From an uncultured Bacilli bacterium (GTDB lineage: Bacteria; Bacillota_I; Bacilli_A; RF39; UBA660): 15,516 nucleotides of DNA. The notes under the pieces are model-generated. The model made no database searches. It was not told where the DNA came from and worked only from the letters and a program-made list of their open reading frames with translations. Location of the stretch: assembly GCA_934098745.1 (NCBI GenBank), contig CAKOPG010000024.1, positions 1 through 15,516 on the forward strand. Reading direction: 5' to 3'. Position numbers and translations under genes: made by a program. This document shows positions 1 to 5,903 of this stretch, one piece after another (positions within the stretch are counted from its first letter, which is position 1; each line of letters starts with the position of its first letter).

Positions 1-624
1 AGTCTTACAACCTTAGATTTAAGTAACTTTGATACGTCAAAAGTAACCAGTATGGGTTCTATGTTTTTTGATTGTCGTAGTCTTACAACTCTAGATGTTA
101 GCAATTTTGATACCTCAAATGTAACAAGTATGTATAATATGTTTCCTGGTTGCAATAAACTTACAACCTTAGACGTCAGTCATTTTGATACCTCAAATGT
201 AACCAGTATGAGATCTATGTTTCAAAATTGTTATAAACTTGCAGTCCTAGATGTCAGTAACTTTAATACGTCAAAAGTAACCGATATGTATCGAATGTTT
301 GATTTTTGTACTAGTCTCACAACTTTAGATGTCAGTCATTTTGATACGTCAAAAGTAACCAGTATGAGCTATATGTTTTCTTATTGTAGCAATCTTACTA
401 CACTAGATTTAAGCAACTTTGATACCTCAAAGGTAACAGATATGAGTTATATGTTTTGGGTTTGTAATAGTCTTACAACCTTAGACGTCAGTCATTTTGA
501 TACGTCAAATGTAACCAATGTGGGTAGTATGTTTTCTAATTGCAATAAACTCACTACCTTAGATGTCAGCAATTTTGATACGTCAAATGTAACAAATATG
601 TCTAATATGTTCTATAATGTCAAA
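1..624 (+). repeat. Tandem 78-bp (26-codon) DUF285 repeats, eight copies
   Basis: Units begin at 1, 79, 157, 235, 313, 391, 469 and 547; a diverged ninth begins at 625. The period is exactly 78 bp with no indels. From the second to the eighth unit the residue before the conserved Phe alternates Asn/His (SNF, SHF), pointing to a 156-bp two-repeat unit of amplification. Confidence 0.92.
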
Positions 625-813
625 AGTCTAACCGGAACATTTGTCATAAAAAATAAATTAAGTAGTTATTCATCTATGTTTGTTGGCGCTTCAACCGATG
701 ATAATGCTAACTTGATAGTTAGTTATACAAATAAGAATGCCGATGTAATAGATGATTACATTAATACTAAATCTAATAATTCTCATATAACTAAAGGTGG
801 TTGTGTAGGATAG
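1..813 (+). CDS. BspA-like DUF285 leucine-rich repeat surface protein, 5' partial
   Basis: The reading frame is already open at base 1, so the start, signal peptide and more repeats lie upstream; the ATG at 52 is inside a repeat and is not the start. Residues 1-208 are eight consecutive 26-residue repeats of the form xLTTLDVSxFDTSxVTxMxxMFxxC, the DUF285/BspA-like leucine-rich repeat found in surface proteins of gut Firmicutes, Mollicutes and trichomonads. A degenerate ninth repeat (SLTGTFVI) and a capping segment follow, ending at GGCVG and TAG (811-813). The frame stays open after this TAG for 172 more codons that encode the expected C-terminal domains, so the stop looks premature (see next entry). 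Such proteins are secreted and act in adhesion or host binding; that role is inferred from the family. No membrane anchor is visible in this part. Confidence 0.85.
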   Translation, partial: SLTTLDLSNFDTSKVTSMGSMFFDCRSLTTLDVSNFDTSNVTSMYNMFPGCNKLTTLDVSHFDTSNVTSMRSMFQNCYKLAVLDVSNFNTSKVTDMYRMFDFCTSLTTLDVSHFDTSKVTSMSYMFSYCSNLTTLDLSNFDTSKVTDMSYMFWVCNSLTTLDVSHFDTSNVTNVGSMFSNCNKLTTLDVSNFDTSNVTNMSNMFYNVKSLTGTFVIKNKLSSYSSMFVGASTDDNANLIVSYTNKNADVIDDYINTKSNNSHITKGGCVG

Positions 814-1332
814 TGTACCTTATATAATATAACAACAACAGATAATAATATAACATTATCTAAAACTAGTGCTTATAAAAATGAGACTATTACTTTAACA
901 TCTAATAAAGAAAATTATTTTGTTTCATCATTCAAGATGAATGGAGAAACAATAACAGGTAGTTCATTTACCATGCCAGGTAGTGATGTTGTAATAAGTG
1001 ATGTTGTTTTAAAAGAAGGTGTAACTGTTGAAACAGCCCATAATCCATATCCAAATAGTGTCAATAATGAAGTTTATTATGAAAATGCCTTTGCTAATGC
1101 TACCTCTATTACGATAAGTTTAACTTATCAAACAGAAAGTACTTCATATGACTGGATATACCTATATAGTGATGCCAGTACTATATATGGAAATAAGAAG
1201 TATGGGGGGAAAACCTTAACTACCGAAACTATTACTATACCTAGTAATTACATAAAGATCGTATTTAAAACAGATGGTAGTGGTAATAATTATTATGGAT
1301 TTAAGGCCATCATCATCCCTAATTATGAATAA
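814..1332 (+). pseudogene. C-terminal part of the same surface protein after the in-frame TAG: InlB-like beta repeat and CUB-like domain
   Basis: This stretch is in the same frame as the DUF285 repeats and has no stop until TAA at 1330-1332. About the first 65 residues look like the divergent InlB B-repeat / Flg_new_2 family, ending with the typical FTMPGSDVVISDV signature. The rest (AHNPYPNSVNNEVYYENAF ... YDWIYLYSD ... GKTL ... IVFKTDGSGNNYYGFKAI) resembles the CUB-like domain often found at the end of BspA-like proteins. The first ATG (937) sits in the middle of the beta repeat and has no Shine-Dalgarno, so independent translation is unlikely. I infer one gene, 1-1332, broken by a nonsense codon, or misread by one base in the assembly, or read through. 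No sortase motif or TM follows; the terminator at 1343 shows this is the true 3' end. Confidence 0.7.
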
Positions 1333-1342
1333 AAGAATAAAT

Positions 1343-1378
1343 AAAAAATGATACTTTCAAATGGAGGTATCATTTTTT
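1343..1378 (+). terminator. Intrinsic terminator of the DUF285 protein gene
   Basis: The 12-bp stem AAAAAATGATAC / GTATCATTTTTT is perfect, with a 12-nt loop, and ends in a T run. It begins ten bases after the stop codon at 1332, supporting that stop as the real gene end. Confidence 0.85.
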
Positions 1379-1408
1379 CATATGGTAGTATTTTTTTCAA
1401 AATTCATA

Positions 1409-1437
1409 TTGTCAAAAAATAAACTTTATGTTATATT
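1409..1437 (+). promoter_or_regulatory. Promoter for the 278-aa surface protein gene
   Basis: TTGTCA (1409-1414), 17-bp spacer, TATATT (1432-1437), with TGT directly before the -10 (extended -10, TGN). It lies between the upstream terminator and the Shine-Dalgarno at 1451-1459. Confidence 0.7.
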
Positions 1438-1465
1438 TATATATGATAAAAAGAGGGTGAATAAA

Positions 1466-2302
1466 TTGAAAAAAAGAATATTAACTCTTTTGATTAGTTT
1501 CTTTTTTATACCGATATGTGCCTATGCTGATAGTAATTTGACTTTATTATGTCCTGAAGAAGTGTCACAAGGTAGTGAGTTTAGTTGTACCCTAAAAGGA
1601 ACAAATCAAACTCCCATAACTTCTCTAAGTGCTAATATAAATTACCATGAAAACCTAAGCTTATTAACATATACTAGTTTAAGTGATTGGCAAGGTGAAG
1701 GTATTAATAGTGATTTAAGAATGCATATATCTTCCCCAGTAAGTGATGATTTTAACATAGCTTTAATAAAATTTAAAAATATTAATGATACTGATAATAC
1801 TTTAGAAATTGATATAACAAATATTATCTTTTATGATGAAAATAAACAAGAAATCAATATTGAATCTATTCATAAATCAATCCCTATTAAAAATAAAAGT
1901 ACTAGTGATAGTAATACACCAGAAGAGACTTCTCCTTACTTAAGTGATATTCAGATAGAAGACTATAATATAGATTTTAATAAGTATATTTATGAATATT
2001 CGCTAACTATTAATGACGAAAAATCTTTATCAATTTTCCCAACATTAGAAAATTTTGATAATTACTTTGAAATTATTAATAATGATAATCTTGTTGATGG
2101 TAGTAAGATAGAAATTATTGTTAAAAATATAGCTGGTTATCATAGAAATTATTATCTAAATATTGTAAAAAAGGAAAATAATCTGGATAATGATGTTAAG
2201 GATAACAATGATTATACCTATATCTTTATTATAATTATTGTTTTATTAGCTATAATAAATATATCAAGAATTATTAAACATAAAAAATTAAACAATAAAT
2301 GA
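1466..2302 (+). CDS. Secreted membrane-anchored protein with cohesin-like and cadherin-like domains (278 aa)
   Basis: I chose the TTG at 1466 as start: it follows AAGAGGGTGA at 7-8 bases and gives a clean signal peptide (KKRILTLLISFFFIPICAYA, cut near residue 21). The in-frame ATG at 1361 lies inside the previous terminator, upstream of the promoter, and is rejected. Residues about 24-143 form a beta-sandwich resembling the cohesin-like family (short PITSL, WQG and FNIALIKF motifs, Cys29 and Cys41 possibly a disulfide). Residues 158-236 match the cadherin-like beta-sandwich pattern (YLSDIQIEDYNIDFNKYIYEY ending YYLNIVKK). After a polar linker comes one TM helix (about 251-268) and a Lys-rich tail, without a sortase motif. 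It is a paralogue of the next gene. The stop is TGA. It is probably a surface adhesin or scaffold; the partner is unknown. Confidence 0.8.
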   Translation: MKKRILTLLISFFFIPICAYADSNLTLLCPEEVSQGSEFSCTLKGTNQTPITSLSANINYHENLSLLTYTSLSDWQGEGINSDLRMHISSPVSDDFNIALIKFKNINDTDNTLEIDITNIIFYDENKQEINIESIHKSIPIKNKSTSDSNTPEETSPYLSDIQIEDYNIDFNKYIYEYSLTINDEKSLSIFPTLENFDNYFEIINNDNLVDGSKIEIIVKNIAGYHRNYYLNIVKKENNLDNDVKDNNDYTYIFIIIIVLLAIINISRIIKHKKLNNK

Positions 2303-2303
2303 T

Positions 2304-2332
2304 TTGACATACCTATAATTCCTTGATAAAAT
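2304..2332 (+). promoter_or_regulatory. Promoter for the 395-aa NPQTG surface protein gene
   Basis: Consensus TTGACA (2304-2309), exactly 17 bp, TAAAAT (2327-2332), with TGA before the -10. The -35 starts one base after the TGA stop of the upstream gene, so the two paralogues are separate transcription units. Confidence 0.85.
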
Positions 2333-2377
2333 GGTATTAGATGATGATATATAAAGTATCACCTTGGAGGTAAAATA

Positions 2378-3565
2378 ATGAAGAAAAATTTTAAAAAATT
2401 GTTTATTATAACATTACTATTATTATTACCATTAAAAGTATCTATTGCTGAAGTAAATACTTCCATTAGTTTATCATGTACCCCATCAACTACTCAATCT
2501 CCATCTGAAGTAAATTGTTTTGTTAAGGGAACATCTGATACAGCTATTACATCTATTGAAGCAACAATTGAAATCAGTAGTGGTTTAGAAGTTGTCTCAT
2601 TTACTCCGGCAGAAATAGCAAGTGGCACTACATGGCAAGGTTCTGATGTTTCTAACAACAAATTATCTGTTCAAAGTAGTACTGAAGTTAAAGATGCCTT
2701 TGATATTGGTACATTAAAACTTAAAGTAAAAGAAGGGACCCTTAATGGTACTCAAAATATAAAACTTACTTCTGCTAAGTATATGAATGGTAGTACTAGT
2801 AATGATGTATCATCAGCAAGTGCTGATATAACCATTCAAAACTATGTTCCTAAAGGACTTAAAAGTCTAACTATTACTGGAGGATCTCTATATCAAGAAA
2901 CATTTAGTAATATTAACTATGATTATATTGTCATGATTACGGGTAATACTTTTAGTATTACTGCTGTCCCTGTAAACGAAGGTGAAGCAATTGTTGCTAC
3001 CGAATATGAAACAGGTAACACGCTAAATCTGGATAGTATTACATTTAAACCTCAGACAGGTAAAGATACTATGATGATAGTAATTAAAGTAGGTAGCGGT
3101 GAAACCGAGACGACATATGAACTAAATGTTCAAAAAGAACAAAGTACGACTTTAGACAATTCTCTTTCATCACTAACCGTTGGTGGTAAAACAATAAATC
3201 TAGTAAACAATCAAGATAACTATACCATAACTTTAGATAATTTAGATTCATATCAAATTGAAGCTATCCTAAAAGATCCTACTAATTTTAAATTTGATGA
3301 TATAAATAATGGTTCTGGAACATATTCTGGTGAAAATGTTATTCCTATTCAAATACTTCCAAAAGATTCTTCAACCGGAATAAAAGTTCGTACCTATACT
3401 ATAACGGTTAAAAAAACTGGTACTGCTAGTAGTTCTTCTCCATCTGGAAATATAACAAACCCCCAAACAGGTAATATATTTATCTTCATTATATCTCTAA
3501 TATTAATTGCCTCTTTAACCGTAACGCTAACATTGTTTAAAAAGAATATTGAAAATTACAAATAA
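2378..3565 (+). CDS. Secreted surface protein, cohesin-like plus two cadherin-like domains, NPQTG C-terminal sorting signal (395 aa)
   Basis: The ATG follows a strong TTGGAGGT Shine-Dalgarno. Signal peptide: residues 1-24 (cut after SIA). Residues 26-155 form a cohesin-like beta-sandwich clearly paralogous to the upstream protein (SLSC..., CFVKGT, ITSIEATI, WQG, AFDIGTLKLK). Residues about 159-253 and 260-346 are two cadherin-like beta-sandwich domains (GLKSLTITGG ... YELNVQK; SLSSLTVGGK ... RTYTITVKK). A Ser/Gly linker leads to NPQTG (361-365), a hydrophobic helix (366-387) and a basic tail: the layout of a sortase substrate, with an NPxTG motif close to class B-type signals (NPQTN, NPxTG) rather than LPxTG. 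No sortase gene is in the window. It is probably covalently wall-linked, or simply membrane-anchored if the lineage lacks a wall. Adhesion or scaffold role is inferred. Confidence 0.85.
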   Translation: MKKNFKKLFIITLLLLLPLKVSIAEVNTSISLSCTPSTTQSPSEVNCFVKGTSDTAITSIEATIEISSGLEVVSFTPAEIASGTTWQGSDVSNNKLSVQSSTEVKDAFDIGTLKLKVKEGTLNGTQNIKLTSAKYMNGSTSNDVSSASADITIQNYVPKGLKSLTITGGSLYQETFSNINYDYIVMITGNTFSITAVPVNEGEAIVATEYETGNTLNLDSITFKPQTGKDTMMIVIKVGSGETETTYELNVQKEQSTTLDNSLSSLTVGGKTINLVNNQDNYTITLDNLDSYQIEAILKDPTNFKFDDINNGSGTYSGENVIPIQILPKDSSTGIKVRTYTITVKKTGTASSSSPSGNITNPQTGNIFIFIISLILIASLTVTLTLFKKNIENYK

Positions 3566-3588
3566 AGAACAAATTATTGTTCTTTTTT
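3564..3588 (+). terminator. Intrinsic terminator overlapping the stop of the NPQTG protein gene
   Basis: Perfect 9-bp stem AAAGAACAA / TTGTTCTTT with loop ATTA, then Ts. The first two stem bases belong to the TAA stop (3563-3565). Confidence 0.85.
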
Positions 3589-3614
3589 CATATACTTAAT
3601 CTAGGAGGACCTAT

Positions 3615-4424
3615 ATGATACTATTCCTAAAAGGCTTTCTTATTGGTATCGCTAAAATTATTCCTGGCGTATCTGGGGCCATGTTAGCTATTAATTTTAA
3701 CGTATATGAAAAAACTATTGATGCCTTAACACACTTTTTTCCAAATTGGAAAAATAATCTTCTATTTCTCTTAAAAATTGGTACAGGTATTATCTTAGCT
3801 ATTATTTTATGTAGTAATTTAATTATTCTTTTACTTAATAATTATAAATTTATTACTATGATGTTTTTTACTGGATTAATAATGGGTGGAACATATAATT
3901 TTGCTATTAATATTAATTATAATAAAAAAAGTATTATTATTTTACTTCTAACAATCATTATAATCTATATATTAAGTTCATTAATTACGACGAATAATTA
4001 TCAAATAACTGGTAAATTTTTTGATAATATTATTTTCTTTTTAGGAGGTATTATTGAAATATTTGCGGGAATTGTTCCTGGTATCAGTGGTACCGCTCTT
4101 CAATTAATGTTAGGAATATATAACAATATTTTAGAAATGATTGCTAAAATATTTGATTTTAACTATGTTATAAATCATCTTAATCTCTATATAAGTTATG
4201 CTATTGGTATGTTTGTATCATTAATTCTAACTCTTTCTTTAATAAATTACTTAATAAAAAAACATCGCCAAACATCATCCCTAATTATTCTTGGTTTATC
4301 ACTATCAAGTATTATTCTTTTATTAACTATAACCTTTAAAACCCCATTTACCCTAATGGAATTAATTATTGGAATTATGCTTTTATTTATAGGGTTATTA
4401 CTTTCTTGTATTTTAGATAAATAA
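3615..4424 (+). CDS. DUF368 family polyprenyl-phosphate transporter (PopT/PptA-like)
   Basis: This 269-residue, strongly hydrophobic protein (about eight TM segments) carries the two hallmark half-repeats of DUF368 (PF04018): KGFLIGIAKIIPGVSG near the N terminus (IPGVSG 16-21) and IIEIFAGIVPGISG (VPGISG 154-159), related as inverted halves. DUF368 proteins have been shown to recycle undecaprenyl phosphate across the cytoplasmic membrane, returning the lipid carrier used for peptidoglycan and other surface polymers. Its presence suggests this cell makes wall or surface glycans, unlike Mycoplasma proper. The ATG follows CTAGGAGGAC, a strong Shine-Dalgarno. A possible -10 (TATACT, 3591-3596) lies after the upstream terminator but I see no good -35. 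No hairpin is evident after the stop. Confidence 0.88.
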   Translation: MILFLKGFLIGIAKIIPGVSGAMLAINFNVYEKTIDALTHFFPNWKNNLLFLLKIGTGIILAIILCSNLIILLLNNYKFITMMFFTGLIMGGTYNFAININYNKKSIIILLLTIIIIYILSSLITTNNYQITGKFFDNIIFFLGGIIEIFAGIVPGISGTALQLMLGIYNNILEMIAKIFDFNYVINHLNLYISYAIGMFVSLILTLSLINYLIKKHRQTSSLIILGLSLSSIILLLTITFKTPFTLMELIIGIMLLFIGLLLSCILDK

Positions 4425-4455
4425 TATTTATTTTTTTCTATATTTCTAATAATTA

Positions 4456-4484
4456 ATGACTTTTTAAAAGAAATTTGATACAAT
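4456..4484 (+). promoter_or_regulatory. Promoter for the thymidylate kinase gene
   Basis: ATGACT (4456-4461), 17 bp, TACAAT (4479-4484), extended by TGA. The -35 is a 4/6 match; the extended -10 carries most of the weight. A GGTGAT Shine-Dalgarno follows at 4491. Confidence 0.55.
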
Positions 4485-4499
4485 TAAGTTGGTGATAAT

Positions 4500-5189
4500 A
4501 TGAAGTATGGAAAATTAATTGTTATTGAAGGTACTGATTGCTCTGGTAAAGGGACTCAAACTGATCTTTTAATCAAAAGATTAAAAGCTGCTAACATTCC
4601 GGTAAATAAATATAGTTTCCCTAACTATAATAGTCCTACCGGTAAAATAGTAGGGGGGCCATATTTAGGAAAAGACTATATTTGCGATGGTTGGTTTCCT
4701 GAAAAAGCTAATAATGTTGATGCCAAAGTATCAGCTCTCTATTTTGCTGCCGATAGAAAATATAATATTAAAAATATCCAAGATGATTTACAAAAAGGTA
4801 TAAATGTTATCTTAGATCGTTATACATATTCTAATATGGCTCATCAAGGTGGTAAACTAACTACTAAAAAAGAAAGAGAAGATATGTATTTATGGTTAGA
4901 AAAACTAGAATTTGATTTATTAGAGTTACCTCATGCCGATATTAAAGTATTCCTTCATATGCCATATGATGCTTCCCTTAAATTAAAAGAAAGCCGTATA
5001 AAAGAAGAAAAATTAGATCAATTAGAAAGTTCTAAAGAACATCTTTTGAATGCTGAAAACGCTTATCTAGAAATAGCTAAAAGATTTAATTTCAAAAAAA
5101 TAGAATGTACTAAAGGCGATTATATCAAAACAATTGATGAAATCAGTGAATGTTTATATAACTATATTCTTAAAGAATTAAAAAAATAG
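4500..5189 (+). CDS. tmk: Thymidylate kinase (dTMP kinase), variant type
   Basis: It phosphorylates dTMP to dTDP with ATP in dTTP synthesis. The P-loop is GTDCSGKGT (11-19), followed by the DRY motif (106-108, ILDRYTYSN) and a lid-like charged segment (KESRIKEEKLDQLE). At 229 residues it is longer than the usual 205-215, with extra sequence between residues 45 and 80. It lacks the bacterial REPGG signature; the corresponding segment is YSFPNYNSPTGKIVGGPYLG with ALYFAADR after it, closer in form to the FPxxxxxxGK ... LLFxANR layout of eukaryotic-type enzymes. A different deoxynucleotide kinase is possible but less likely. Start ATG follows GGTGAT by five to six bases. It ends in TAG inside a terminator stem shared with the convergent gene. 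Confidence 0.83.
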   Translation: MKYGKLIVIEGTDCSGKGTQTDLLIKRLKAANIPVNKYSFPNYNSPTGKIVGGPYLGKDYICDGWFPEKANNVDAKVSALYFAADRKYNIKNIQDDLQKGINVILDRYTYSNMAHQGGKLTTKKEREDMYLWLEKLEFDLLELPHADIKVFLHMPYDASLKLKESRIKEEKLDQLESSKEHLLNAENAYLEIAKRFNFKKIECTKGDYIKTIDEISECLYNYILKELKK

Positions 5190-5215
5190 CTTAGTGAATA
5201 ACTAAACTATTTTTT
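5181..5215. terminator. Bidirectional terminator between tmk and the YigZ-family gene
   Basis: AAAAAATAG pairs with CTATTTTTT (9 bp), then a C/A mismatch, then TTAGT pairs with ACTAA around a 5-nt loop. T runs exist on both strands. Both converging genes end with TAG codons that lie inside the stem arms (5187-5189 plus; 5204-5202 minus). Confidence 0.85.
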
Positions 5216-5786
5216 CTATCATCGTCTCTTTAACTATCTCATAATTAATTAATCGTTTATCTAAATCATTCTTAAAACTAGTTGGAATTAATACTTCATA
5301 TCTAACTATATCATTAAATTCCTTTTTAATAATAGTCATATCTTTTAAATAATAATCCATTTTCTTAATATCATTATAAGAAAAAGTAATTATAATATCA
5401 TATCCCTCTATAAGTTCATTTAATTTAGCCTTCTTAATAGTCTTAGCCAAACACTTACTATATGCTCTAATTAAACCTGCTGCTCCTAACTTAATTCCTC
5501 CAAAGTATCTAACTACTACGACTAAAATATTTTCCATGTTATTACTATCTATTACCTTTAATAAAGGTATTCCCGCCGTCCCACTAGGTTCTCCATCGTC
5601 ATCGGCCTTTTTCTTATCTCCTAAAATATAAGCATAACAATAATGTGTTGCTTCCTTATACTTCTCTTTAGTAGCCATAATAAATGTCTTAACATCTTCT
5701 AGCTTATCTATTCTATATAATAGACAAATAAACCGAGAGTTCTTAATTACTATCTCATCTTCTACATTTTCTCTAATTACATACAT
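5202..5786 (-). CDS. YigZ/IMPACT family protein (UPF0029)
   Basis: This 194-residue protein matches YigZ throughout: N-terminal KNSRFICLLYRI, then ATHYCYAYILGD, the DDGEPSGTAGIPLL core and VVVRYFGGIKLGAAGLIRAYS, the diagnostic IMPACT signature; residues about 130-194 are the smaller C-terminal DUF1949-type domain. The eukaryotic relative IMPACT/Yih1 regulates GCN2; the bacterial role is not settled, though links to translation or nucleic acid binding have been proposed. Cytosolic, no signal peptide. The ATG at 5786 follows TTGGTGGTTAT on the minus strand. It is divergent from uvrC and convergent with tmk, so it is a single-gene unit. It ends in TAG. Confidence 0.9.
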   Translation of the reverse strand: MYVIRENVEDEIVIKNSRFICLLYRIDKLEDVKTFIMATKEKYKEATHYCYAYILGDKKKADDDGEPSGTAGIPLLKVIDSNNMENILVVVVRYFGGIKLGAAGLIRAYSKCLAKTIKKAKLNELIEGYDIIITFSYNDIKKMDYYLKDMTIIKKEFNDIVRYEVLIPTSFKNDLDKRLINYEIVKETMIEKIV

Positions 5787-5801
5787 ATAACCACCAATCT
5801 A

Positions 5802-5830
5802 ATTATATATAATAACTTAAAATTAAACAA
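5802..5830 (-). promoter_or_regulatory. Promoter of the YigZ-family gene
   Basis: On the minus strand TTGTTT (5830-5825), 17 bp, TATAAT (5807-5802), about 15 bases before the ATG. The whole region is very AT-rich, so chance matches are easy. Confidence 0.5.
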
Positions 5831-5869
5831 TAATTAGTTTAATTAAAATTAAAATATTTCTCTAATGTA

Positions 5870-5878
5870 TGATATAAT
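5870..5878 (+). promoter_or_regulatory. Extended -10 promoter of uvrC
   Basis: TGATATAAT, a perfect -10 with the TGN extension and no recognisable -35 at the right distance. An AAGGAGG Shine-Dalgarno follows at 5888-5894. Confidence 0.6.
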
Positions 5879-5903
5879 TAAGTAATCAAGGAGGATATAA
5901 AAT

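Noticed and set aside
52..54. ATG at 52 as start of the repeat protein
   Set aside because: The frame is open to base 1 and already encodes a repeat; the ATG is an internal Met of the repeat pattern.
1..624. CRISPR-like array
   Set aside because: The 78-bp period is continuous coding repeat without distinct spacers.
937..939. ATG at 937 as start of an independent 131-aa protein
   Set aside because: It lies in the middle of a beta-repeat domain whose first half is encoded just upstream in frame, and no Shine-Dalgarno precedes it.
1..1332. Alternative genetic code with TAG as sense
   Set aside because: The tmk, YigZ-family and 186-aa genes all end in TAG at positions fitting family length or terminators; only one gene has an internal TAG.
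1361..1465. N-terminal extension of the 278-aa protein from ATG 1361
   Set aside because: It starts in the loop of a terminator and upstream of the promoter; TTG 1466 has a good Shine-Dalgarno and yields a signal peptide.
4247..4483. Minus-strand 78-aa frame over the end of the DUF368 gene
   Set aside because: It is antisense to a clear family member, has no recognisable domain, and overlaps the tmk promoter.
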